Positions 40,539 through 48,231 of a stretch of 64,000 nt of DNA are shown one piece after another (the stretch's first letter is position 1; every line of letters begins with the position of its first letter). A program made the position numbers and the translations under genes. Source of the stretch: Corynebacterium sp. HS2168-gen11 (lineage in GTDB: Bacteria; Actinomycetota; Actinomycetes; Mycobacteriales; Mycobacteriaceae); assembly GCF_024834075.1 (NCBI RefSeq), contig NZ_JANUXR010000001.1:124001-188000 (forward strand). The letters run 5' to 3'. The notes beneath the pieces are model-generated. The model saw only the letters and a list, made by a program, of their open reading frames with translations, ran no database searches and was not told the DNA's origin.

Positions 40539-40927
40539 ATTTCTATTTCTACCAAACGGCATTTCCATTCCGCGGGAATCCTGATAAATAGGTGTAAAAA
40601 AAGTTCAATATTTACACCATTTTGTGACACTTATCTCAATTTACGCACCCTCATCCTGCGGAATAACGCAATCTGAATCGCGCTATCATTACCGGCACAA
40701 GTTTTCGTGCCCTTCAAATCCATCGTCTACTGCCCATCACAGAAGCAGCTGATCGGTGCATCATATCGTGCAACATCCTCGTGACTTTGAGCTTGACGAC
40801 GCTGCTGCTTGCAGCATCATCAATATGTCAGCCGCACACTTGTACTCCAGCGTCAGCGATCACCAATACCCTCATATCAAAGGTTTTTCGATAGGATAGA
40901 ACTTTAAATATTTGCAAAGGATTGAAG
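40539..40927. promoter_or_regulatory. Divergent region between the SNF2 operon and putP
   Basis: About 390 bases without a gene. Near the SNF2 start is an inverted repeat GGTGTAAA (40591-40598) / TTTACACC (40611-40618). On the putP side, TGTGACACTTATCTCA (40623-40638) matches the GlxR consensus in 9 of 10 half-site positions, about 300 bases before putP. AAAGG at 40916-40920 is the putP ribosome site. Confidence 0.5.
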
Positions 40928-42442
40928 ATGACTGAGTACACATGGTACATCCTGGCCATTGTCATATATATGGCAGTAATGCTGTTTATTGGCTATTGGA
41001 GCTACCAGCAAACCAATGAATATGACGATTACGTATTGGCAGGACGCAATCTTCATCCGTTTGTTGCTGCGATGTCGGCAGGTGCTTCGGATATGTCAGG
41101 CTGGTTGCTTATGGGCCTTCCGGGAGCATTATTTGTCACCGGCATGAGTGAGCTTTGGATTGCTATTGGCTTAGCTGCTGGCGCATGGGCGAACTGGAAG
41201 TGGGTTGCACCACGACTGCGTGCATATAGCGAGATGGCACAAGACTCAGTCACCATTCCTTCGTTTTTCGAAAACCGCTTGCAAGACCAATCACGTGCGT
41301 TACGCATGATTTCAGCGCTGATTATTGTGGTGTTCTTTACCTTCTATGTGTCCTCTGGCATGGTCGCAGGTGGCAGGTATTTCGAATCAACGTTCGGCGG
41401 CAATTATCTTGACGGCATGCTCATTGTTGCATGTATCACTGTGGTGTATACCTTCATTGGTGGCTTCTTAGCTGTCGCCTATACCGATGCCGTACAAGGC
41501 ACGATCATGTTCCTTTCATTGGTCATTGTGCCGGTGATGGCGTTATTCGCTTTGGACGATCCAAGCTCGATTTGGACTTGGGCAACCTCCCACGATTACG
41601 GCCCATACACTGGTGGAACTGGTAATCCACAATTCTTCTCACTGATCTCTGGCGTCTCGGTAGCTGCAATTATTGGTAATTTGGCATGGGGATTAGGCTA
41701 TTTCGGTCAACCTCATATTATTGTCCGCTTCATGGCGCTGCGGAGTCCGCAAGATGCGAAACACGGTCGAACAATTGGCATTACGTGGATGATACTCACG
41801 ATGGGTGGCGCCACTTTTGTCGCAATTATTGGTACGGCATTTTTCGGCCAAGACCCTGCCATCGCTATTGTCGATCGCACATCCTTTGAAACCATCTTCT
41901 TAGATATGGGCAGACTGTTATTCCACCCATTTATCGCTGGTCTGATTTTAACTGCGGTACTTGCAGCTATTATGTCAACGATCTCCTCTCAGCTTTTGGT
42001 TTCAGCAACTTCCCTCATTGAAGATATTTATTTGGTCTTTGCCAAGCGCAAGCCAGATGAGCGCATCTTAATGAACTTATCGCGCACAGCCGTGATGCTC
42101 GTTGCCATTATTGCCGGCATTATTTCAGTGCACCCTTCCGACTCAATTTTGGGTTTGGTTGGATTCGCCTGGGCTGGCTTCGGCGCGGCATTTGGCCCAC
42201 TAGTATTGCTGAGTTTGTACTGGAAGCGCCTGACAATCGCGGGTGCATTAAGTGGCATGCTTACCGGTGCTGCTGTGGTGTTTATTTGGGGTAGCTCACA
42301 GCTTGGCGACGTTATTTATGAGATGGTGCCTGGCGTGCTTGCAGCAACCACCATCACTGTCGTGGTTTCTCTTGCAACCAAATCGCCGCAGGCACAGGTA
42401 GTCGAAACATTTGATCGCGCAGTAGAGTTCTCCAAACAGTAA
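40928..42442 (+). CDS. putP: Sodium/proline symporter
   Basis: 504 residues from ATG 40928 (MTEYTWYILAIVIYM). A polytopic SSS-family carrier that imports proline with sodium. Family motifs are visible: GYWSYQQTNEYDDYVLAGRNLHP near residue 20, SAGASDMSGWLLMGLPGALF near 52-71 (sodium and proline binding), FLAVAYTDAVQGTIMF, and AIMSTISSQLLVSATSLIEDIY. Proline serves corynebacteria as a nutrient and as an osmolyte, so osmotic control is plausible but not visible here. No putA is adjacent. A strong terminator follows at 42495. Confidence 0.94.
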   Translation: MTEYTWYILAIVIYMAVMLFIGYWSYQQTNEYDDYVLAGRNLHPFVAAMSAGASDMSGWLLMGLPGALFVTGMSELWIAIGLAAGAWANWKWVAPRLRAYSEMAQDSVTIPSFFENRLQDQSRALRMISALIIVVFFTFYVSSGMVAGGRYFESTFGGNYLDGMLIVACITVVYTFIGGFLAVAYTDAVQGTIMFLSLVIVPVMALFALDDPSSIWTWATSHDYGPYTGGTGNPQFFSLISGVSVAAIIGNLAWGLGYFGQPHIIVRFMALRSPQDAKHGRTIGITWMILTMGGATFVAIIGTAFFGQDPAIAIVDRTSFETIFLDMGRLLFHPFIAGLILTAVLAAIMSTISSQLLVSATSLIEDIYLVFAKRKPDERILMNLSRTAVMLVAIIAGIISVHPSDSILGLVGFAWAGFGAAFGPLVLLSLYWKRLTIAGALSGMLTGAAVVFIWGSSQLGDVIYEMVPGVLAATTITVVVSLATKSPQAQVVETFDRAVEFSKQ

Positions 42443-42494
42443 ATAACACGTTCCAATCACACCAGAGCGGATAGTCCACCTGAGCACACATATT

Positions 42495-42546
42495 TGGTTC
42501 CCAATACTCGAACGCGAAGGCGTTTCAAATATTGGGAACCATTTTT
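42495..42546 (+). terminator. Two-tier terminator hairpin after putP
   Basis: Outer arms TGGTTCCCAATA (42495-42506) and TATTGGGAACCA (42530-42541) enclose a second small hairpin AACGC-GAAG-GCGTT (42511-42524), and TTTTT follows. Confidence 0.9.
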
Positions 42547-42570
42547 CACCGTAGATGAGTCTAATACGGT

Positions 42571-43257
42571 ATGCGTCGAAAATATGCGTGGAAATCATTG
42601 GAACCGAAAATTGCGACAGTTCCGCTTGTGCTCACGGTTGCCAGCCTTGGCTTTGGTACGTGGCTCCTTATTGAACAACTGCCCGTTCTGGCACAGAGCA
42701 GTGGACATCTGGCAACGATTGCAACCGTTCCACAGCGTGGCAATATTTATGGGTACCAGCGCGACGCCTTTGGGCACGGCTGGCAGCCAACCGGAATTGG
42801 ATCGTGCACAACACGAGAAGCCATAATTTACGATCAGCTTCACAACGATCACACGATTTCGTTTCAGCAGTGGTGTTCAACACCTGCGCACGTACGAGAG
42901 CCGCTCCGCGGCAAAGATCTCTACAGCGACCGTATAATTGCCACACACCCACATGAGCAGGAAGCAGCGATTGAGGTGGATCATATTTTTCCTTTACGCG
43001 CTGCCTGGGATTTAGGTGCAGTGTACTGGGATGAGGCTACTCGAATAGCCTTTGCGAATGATCCAAAGAATCTCGTTGCTGTTTCCAAACAAGAAAATCG
43101 TGAAAAGTCTGATCAACTGCCAAGTAAATGGTTACCTCCATTACGAGCTCAACGCTGTTGGTATGTCAATCGTTTGGCCGAGGTGGCCTCCATCTACCAG
43201 TTATATCTTGCAGAATCCGATGTTGCTGTGATGCGCAAACAGTGCATATTAGGCTAA
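42571..43257 (+). CDS. Secreted or membrane-anchored HNH-like nuclease (DUF1524 type)
   Basis: 228 residues. The basic N-terminus and hydrophobic stretch TVPLVLTVASLGFGTWLLI (~16-34) form a signal peptide or anchor, placing the rest outside the membrane. The C-terminal domain has VDHIFPLRAAWDLGA near residues 134-148 and ANDPKNLVAVSKQENREKSD near 160-180: the DHI...N...N/K pattern of the His-Asn nucleases in DUF1524 proteins. Four cysteines in the exported part could form disulfides. Inferred: a nuclease that degrades external DNA or takes part in competition. No immunity gene is recognisable next to it. The ribosome site before the ATG is weak. Confidence 0.82.
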   Translation: MRRKYAWKSLEPKIATVPLVLTVASLGFGTWLLIEQLPVLAQSSGHLATIATVPQRGNIYGYQRDAFGHGWQPTGIGSCTTREAIIYDQLHNDHTISFQQWCSTPAHVREPLRGKDLYSDRIIATHPHEQEAAIEVDHIFPLRAAWDLGAVYWDEATRIAFANDPKNLVAVSKQENREKSDQLPSKWLPPLRAQRCWYVNRLAEVASIYQLYLAESDVAVMRKQCILG

Positions 43258-43279
43258 TGTGTGAGATCTACGTTATAAC

Positions 43280-43303
43280 GTGCTCGCTTCAAACAGCGAG
43301 CAC
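43280..43303 (+). other. Hairpin in the leader of the next membrane-protein gene
   Basis: A perfect 9-bp stem, GTGCTCGCT (43280-43288) with AGCGAGCAC (43295-43303), 22 bases after the nuclease stop and 22 before the next ATG. No T run follows. Its 5' arm can pair instead with AAGCGAG at 43310-43316, just ahead of the next start. Confidence 0.5.
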
Positions 43304-43325
43304 ACGATGAAAGCGAGTTATTCTC

Positions 43326-43814
43326 ATGAATTCCATTATTATTGTGCTGCACATTCTTGCTGCTGTACTATTCCTTGGCCCGATTACAGTTGCCATTTCT
43401 TCATTCCAAGTCAAAGCTCTCAAAGCTAAAGACGGCGATCAAAAAGCCATGGGTGCAATGCAAGTCCTCTACAAGACTACTCAGACCTACGGCATGCTCT
43501 CACTACTGGTTCCATTGCTTGGCTTCGCTGTGATGTTCACCGGCGACTACTGGTCTGACGGACGTTTCCATGCATCCATCTTGTTGTCGGTCATTGCATG
43601 GGGTCTGCTGTTTTTCGTAATTAGCCCACGTCAGAAAAATATGATGGGCGCCTTAGAGCTGCTTGACGACGACGAGCAAGAAGCTGGTACGTTCGCAGTT
43701 TCTGATTGGAACAAAGCCAAAGCACAGCTGTCGATGTTTGGTGGCATCTTCTCGTTGCTGTGGGTTGTTGTTGCATTATTAATGATGCTGCCACGTTTGA
43801 CTTCGTTCATGTAA
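43326..43814 (+). CDS. Four-helix membrane protein (DUF2269-like)
   Basis: 162 residues with four hydrophobic helices (IIIVLHILAAVLFLGPITVAI, TYGMLSLLVPLLGFAVMF, ASILLSVIAWGLLFFVI, MFGGIFSLLWVVVALLMML). The first helix with HILAAVLFLGP resembles DUF2269 proteins of unknown function. A cytoplasmic acidic loop (ALELLDDDEQEAGTF) lies between helices 3 and 4. No catalytic motif is visible. It stands between the HNH-like nuclease and the protease and ends at its own terminator. Any tie to either neighbour is unproven. Confidence 0.72.
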   Translation: MNSIIIVLHILAAVLFLGPITVAISSFQVKALKAKDGDQKAMGAMQVLYKTTQTYGMLSLLVPLLGFAVMFTGDYWSDGRFHASILLSVIAWGLLFFVISPRQKNMMGALELLDDDEQEAGTFAVSDWNKAKAQLSMFGGIFSLLWVVVALLMMLPRLTSFM

Positions 43815-43836
43815 CAGTCGCTTCGCAGCTGAGACC

Positions 43837-43875
43837 AAAGCTGGGCGTTGAATATCTTTCAACGCCCAGCTTTTT
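43837..43875. terminator. Terminator between the membrane-protein gene and the protease gene
   Basis: AAAGCTGGGCGTTGAA pairs with TTCAACGCCCAGCTTT around a short loop, followed by TT. It ends the plus-strand gene and can also stop the convergent protease transcript. Confidence 0.92.
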
Positions 43876-43966
43876 CTATCCGCGACAACTGCCCTGATGC
43901 GCGTATTCGCGAGGAATCAGAATGCACAGAAGCGTCGTCAAGCTTATATAATGATCGCAATCACCA

Positions 43967-45184
43967 TTATCCACGCAATGGCCATTGTGCATTGGTAAGT
44001 CCTGTTCGCATCACAGCAAGTACGAGTCCACCTATCGCAAAAATTGCGGTGATCAGGGCAATTAGTGCAGTTTGCCAGCCTTGCAGCGCGGAAGATCTCG
44101 TGTGGTCTGTTTCAGGTGTTTGCTGCGTTGATGGTACTGCTGGTGCAGGTTCTTTCGAAGTCGTTAGCATTACTTGGGTATCTTCAGATGGTTTCGCAGG
44201 TTGTGACTGCAATGTTGGAGTTGCAGAAGACGTCGTCGGCGGTGCTGGCAGAGTTACTGTGTCAGGATACGGATCACGAGGATTGATCAACATGCGATCG
44301 AGCGGTGAAACTTTTCCAGCCATTTCGGTTTCAAATTTCGCACGCTCTGGTTCTGATAATCGCAGCCATTTCTCAAGGTCTTGCTCATATCGAGGATTCT
44401 TCAACCACGCTGGGATCTGTTTTGTTGGATACGCCGAGAACGCACGAGGATTAATAATCAGATTTTTATTATGACAGCTGCCCGTTGGATTCTCGACTCG
44501 CTGATCTGGACTACGATCGGCATTAATTGTTGCAGCAATCCAGTCAAACGCTTGTGCAACGTCAGTGTAATGCGCTTCCGCATCGAAAAGTCCGCCATGT
44601 AAAACGCCACGAACTTGGCCATTTACGAATATCGGCGCACCAGAATCTCCTGGACGCGCTTGTGCCGGATCTTCATAGGTTGCGACGAACATCTGTGAAC
44701 CTGCCTTCTGATATTTTGATGTGACATGTGCAGCAGTCGTTCGTAACCGTTGTGGGAAACTATTGGATTCATTTTTACCCCAGCCATAGGCCACAGCTGC
44801 GGTTCCTTCTGCAGGTGAAGATGCTCCTACTTCGGCATAGCAGTGCCAACCAAGACCTTTGGAAGATTTGAGTAAGGCGATATCACCAACTGGTGCGACC
44901 ACGAAGCCGTCACCATAGGTGCGATAAGACTTATTGGTGCCAAACGACAGATCATAAATAGATTGCGTTGATTTGCAATGCGCTGCAGTAAGAATCCAAT
45001 GCTCATCAATTGCCACTCCAGTGCAGGTATTCCCAGGTGAGCCAATGCGCACAACATGATTTGCTGCAAGATCATAGCGCCCCGCATTTGTCGCATTCGA
45101 CATAGCATGAGCTGGAGAAATATCACCTGCAAGCATCAACAATCCAGCAACTGCTACTAAAATACCAATCGTGTGAATCTTCAT
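43967..45184 (-). CDS. Membrane-anchored trypsin-like serine protease
   Basis: 405 residues from ATG 45184, which has GAAGG upstream; the frame extends to 45340 but without family support. A signal peptide of ~27 residues ends in PAHA. An S1 protease domain follows with a complete triad: His69 (TAAHC), Asp101 (DIALLKSS), Ser181 (GDSGAP). A Pro/Thr-rich spacer (residues ~310-370) leads to a C-terminal membrane helix (ALQGWQTALIALITAIFAIGGLVLAV) and a short basic tail. So it is an active protease held on the cell surface. Its divergent neighbour is another surface protein with the same kind of anchor. The natural substrate is unknown. Confidence 0.9.
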   Translation of the reverse strand: MKIHTIGILVAVAGLLMLAGDISPAHAMSNATNAGRYDLAANHVVRIGSPGNTCTGVAIDEHWILTAAHCKSTQSIYDLSFGTNKSYRTYGDGFVVAPVGDIALLKSSKGLGWHCYAEVGASSPAEGTAAVAYGWGKNESNSFPQRLRTTAAHVTSKYQKAGSQMFVATYEDPAQARPGDSGAPIFVNGQVRGVLHGGLFDAEAHYTDVAQAFDWIAATINADRSPDQRVENPTGSCHNKNLIINPRAFSAYPTKQIPAWLKNPRYEQDLEKWLRLSEPERAKFETEMAGKVSPLDRMLINPRDPYPDTVTLPAPPTTSSATPTLQSQPAKPSEDTQVMLTTSKEPAPAVPSTQQTPETDHTRSSALQGWQTALIALITAIFAIGGLVLAVMRTGLTNAQWPLRG

Positions 45185-45435
45185 TCTTACCTTCGCTTTA
45201 CAACAGTTTTCACCAGCTAAGCCAAGCCTTACAGAATTGATCATAGAGACGAAGTATCGACCTATGAAAATTGCCCCCAAAATAGGCCATTGTAATATTT
45301 TTACAAATATATAAATGACGTAATGGTAATGCGCTTTCATGTGAGAAATATTATATTTTTTAGTTAGGTTTGGCTCTCCTTAATAAGATGAAGTTGTTTA
45401 TCTTCTCCAATACTCCATTCCAAGAAAGTGGTGAC
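45185..45435. promoter_or_regulatory. Divergent region between the two envelope-protein genes
   Basis: 251 AT-rich bases. A palindrome TTGTAA (45290-45295) / TTACAA (45301-45306) lies almost midway and could be a shared operator. No canonical DtxR box is seen. Confidence 0.45.
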
Positions 45436-48090
45436 ATGCATAACAAACGTTGGCGTACAGCCATTATCAGCTCCACAACAGTCCTTGCATTAAGTCTTGG
45501 CACAACCGCCCCTGTGGTTCTTGCAACTGATGCAGTCAGTGCACAACAACCGGCAGGCACCAAGGGAGTATATGTCCGCGCTGATGGCACCACTGTGCGA
45601 ATCACGTGGGAAACTGTCACCGGCGCAAACCATTACACTGTCGAGCTGATTGATACCGCAACCGATCGCACATACCAGAGCGAAAAGAATACTGTTCACA
45701 CCACCGAATACTTCACCAATGTGGTCCCTGGTACGTACAAAGCACGCATCGTGACATGGACCTCGAACACTGAATATTCGACACCATCGGAGTCTCAGCC
45801 CGTCACCGTTTCTGCCGATGTCACCGTTCCAGAAGCTCCAGATGCTCCTGTCTTAGAGTTGCTTCGTGACCAAAACATTCATGTTGAGTGGCGGCAAAAC
45901 TCTACTGGCGGTCTTGGGCTGCTCTCCCAAGAAATCACTCTGACTCCAGAAGACGGCACTGCCCCAATTACGAAGGTGGTACCTGCCAATGTCGAAGAGG
46001 CAATCGTTTCGGGTGTCACCGTTGGTAAAGCATACAAAGCAACTGTCAAGGCTAGAAATGCTCTTGGTGACTCCCCTGCTTCTGAAGCATCCACTGCGCT
46101 GACAGTCACCGAAGATCCAGCAGATATCCAGCTCACTGTGACGCCTCATGAAGTCGACCCAACACAGGAGAATACCTTTGTTGTAGAAGGCATTGGTTAT
46201 ACCGGTGCCGCAGCACAAAACGGACTGTATATTGTCGTTCGTAACCGTGCTTCATGGGACCCAGGCCATCGCCCAACTGTTGAGACCTTTGGTTATGCAA
46301 CCAGTATTGAAGTTGCTCCAGATGAAATTCACGATGGTCACTTCAGCAAGCAAATCACCGTTCCTGCAAACTCTTTTGATCTTCAGCCTTCCCTCCAATA
46401 TCTCGTCGGCACGATCGCCGGAGGCAAGGCGATTGCTTACGATCGTCGATATGATCGCGCGATGAGCATTCGTCTCAAAGGTCAGCCAGCTGAAAGTGTG
46501 ACCGCACGTGCTGAAGGCCGAAAGATCGTCGCTTCTTGGGAGCCACCAAGCTCCGATACTCGAGCCCGAGAATATCGCATCGAATTGTATCCAGTGACAA
46601 ACGGCCAGCGTGAAACGCAAGTAGCACGGACACTGACAAAAGGGCCGATGTTCCGGAATGCCGAATTCTTAGATCTACGACCTGGTACGTACGTGGTTTC
46701 GGTTCGTGCCAACATTTCATCGAATGACTGGGATGTGAATTACACTGAACCAGTATTTTCTCAAACTGTCACGATCGCGCCTCCTGAGCAACACGCACCT
46801 GATGCGCCACAAAGTGTTCGTATTGATCCTGGCGCAACTGACAACAGTGCGCGAGTTTCGTGGCTCGAATCGGATAATGATGGTGGTGCTGCGCTGACCG
46901 GCTTTAATGTGATTTTGCGCAGTGAAGGCAAAGATCCAATCGTGCGACAGGTGGGGCCAAACGAATCGCTCTTAGATATCTCGGATGTTCCAGCAGGAAC
47001 GTGGACTGCAGAAGTCTACGCAGTAAACAAAATTGGTAGCTCCATTGCAGGAACGTCGGAGGCATCAGCAACCATCACTGGTGAATCCCTTGTCGCTGAT
47101 CCACAATTGACCGTCGAAGATAAGCTCCTCGATACCTCCAAGCCACAAACTCTCACGGTTTCTGGCACTGACTATGGCAAGACGAGTACCGTCATGCTGG
47201 CAATTGTCGATGTTGCAGATGAAACTACCAAGATTTTGGAACAAGAGGTTCGAATCACTGCTGGTGCGTTTAGTCACGAGCTTGCTATTCCTGCGAAAAC
47301 TCTTGATCCAACCAAGAAGTATGCTGTTCTCACGTATAAGGGTGAGACTGAATTAACCAAGGCATTGCTGAAACTTGCCGATCCAATTGTGGCAAAACCA
47401 GTGCTCACTGCCGATACCACCACCATTGATGCTGCAAAAGGTGGCACTATTGAGGTTTCAGGCACCGGTTATACCGGTGATGGTGCGGCTCAAGGTGTTT
47501 ATGTTGTAGTGTATAACACTACTGACTGGACACCAGGTACGATTCCAGCTCAAAGCAAGAAGTTCATTGGTGCACAATGGGTGAAAATTGCTGAAATCCG
47601 TGATGGTGCTTTCACGAAAACCGTCACTATTCCAGCTGGTGTGTTAGCAGAGGGCCAAACGTATGCAATTGGTACCTTTGCAGCACACGCACTCTCGCAA
47701 ACGAATCGTAGCTTGGATGCGAGCTTGCCACTGACTGTCACGAACGCGACTGTACCAAGTCAAAATGACCAGTCGACCGACAATACTAATGGTAATAATG
47801 CCGGTAATTCAGGTGACACGGGCAATACCGGTAATACGGGTGATACAGGTAACTCCGGCTCAGGTAATTCTGGCGTAGATCCACAGGTGTCAACCACACC
47901 AGAAACTCCTGGCACGACACCAAAGCCACCAGCTCCATATGACACTCAGAACTTGTCGAGTCTGAATAACAAAATGGCTATTATCGCATCTATCGTTGGC
48001 ATTTTCGCTACTATCGCAGGTGTACTCGGCCTGTTCTCAGACCAGATTCAGAAATTAGTTGCGCAGTTTAAGCATTCCTTCGGTTTCTAA
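45436..48090 (+). CDS. Cell-surface fibronectin type III protein with C-terminal anchor
   Basis: About 884 residues from ATG 45436 (MHNKRWRTAIISSTTVLALSLG); upstream in-frame starts at 45370 (TTG) and 45388 cannot be excluded. A signal peptide ends near AVSAQ. Fibronectin-III-like domains follow (for example VRADGTTVRITWETVTGANHYTVEL, and later VRIDPGATDNSARVSWLESDNDGGAALTG), alternating with ~110-residue Ig-like units sharing a GTGYTGDGAAQGVYVVV pattern. An Asn/Gly/Thr repeat spacer (residues ~800-840) precedes a membrane helix (MAIIASIVGIFATIAGVLGLF) and a basic tail. There is no LPxTG. The ligand is unknown; adhesion or envelope binding is inferred from domain type. Confidence 0.85.
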   Translation: MHNKRWRTAIISSTTVLALSLGTTAPVVLATDAVSAQQPAGTKGVYVRADGTTVRITWETVTGANHYTVELIDTATDRTYQSEKNTVHTTEYFTNVVPGTYKARIVTWTSNTEYSTPSESQPVTVSADVTVPEAPDAPVLELLRDQNIHVEWRQNSTGGLGLLSQEITLTPEDGTAPITKVVPANVEEAIVSGVTVGKAYKATVKARNALGDSPASEASTALTVTEDPADIQLTVTPHEVDPTQENTFVVEGIGYTGAAAQNGLYIVVRNRASWDPGHRPTVETFGYATSIEVAPDEIHDGHFSKQITVPANSFDLQPSLQYLVGTIAGGKAIAYDRRYDRAMSIRLKGQPAESVTARAEGRKIVASWEPPSSDTRAREYRIELYPVTNGQRETQVARTLTKGPMFRNAEFLDLRPGTYVVSVRANISSNDWDVNYTEPVFSQTVTIAPPEQHAPDAPQSVRIDPGATDNSARVSWLESDNDGGAALTGFNVILRSEGKDPIVRQVGPNESLLDISDVPAGTWTAEVYAVNKIGSSIAGTSEASATITGESLVADPQLTVEDKLLDTSKPQTLTVSGTDYGKTSTVMLAIVDVADETTKILEQEVRITAGAFSHELAIPAKTLDPTKKYAVLTYKGETELTKALLKLADPIVAKPVLTADTTTIDAAKGGTIEVSGTGYTGDGAAQGVYVVVYNTTDWTPGTIPAQSKKFIGAQWVKIAEIRDGAFTKTVTIPAGVLAEGQTYAIGTFAAHALSQTNRSLDASLPLTVTNATVPSQNDQSTDNTNGNNAGNSGDTGNTGNTGDTGNSGSGNSGVDPQVSTTPETPGTTPKPPAPYDTQNLSSLNNKMAIIASIVGIFATIAGVLGLFSDQIQKLVAQFKHSFGF

Positions 48091-48112
48091 TTGCCAACTC
48101 TGAACTTGGTGC

Positions 48113-48146
48113 CAGAAGTTTTCTCTTTCACGGCACCAAGTTTTTA
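48113..48146 (+). terminator. Terminator of the fibronectin-III protein gene
   Basis: AACTTGGTGCC and GGCACCAAG pair around an 18-base loop, followed by TTTTT, 22 bases after the stop. Confidence 0.85.
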
Positions 48147-48159
48147 TATGTCTTGCAAT

Positions 48160-48206
48160 CATGAAAAGGAGCTTTCAAGCAATATGCTTGAAAGCTCCTT
48201 TTCATG
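48160..48206. terminator. Terminator of the DEAD-box helicase gene
   Basis: A perfect 21-bp stem (48160-48180 with 48186-48206) and 5-base loop, 26 bases past the helicase stop. It is the strongest hairpin of this part of the window and should stop transcription from both sides. Confidence 0.88.
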
Positions 48207-48231
48207 AAACTAGGTTATCGAACGGCTCAGG

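Noticed and set aside
45185..45435. DtxR iron box between the protease and Fn3 genes
   Set aside because: TTAGTTAGGTTTGGC and a TAAGCCAAGCCTTA segment recall parts of the DtxR consensus but match too few positions, and no iron-uptake gene is adjacent.
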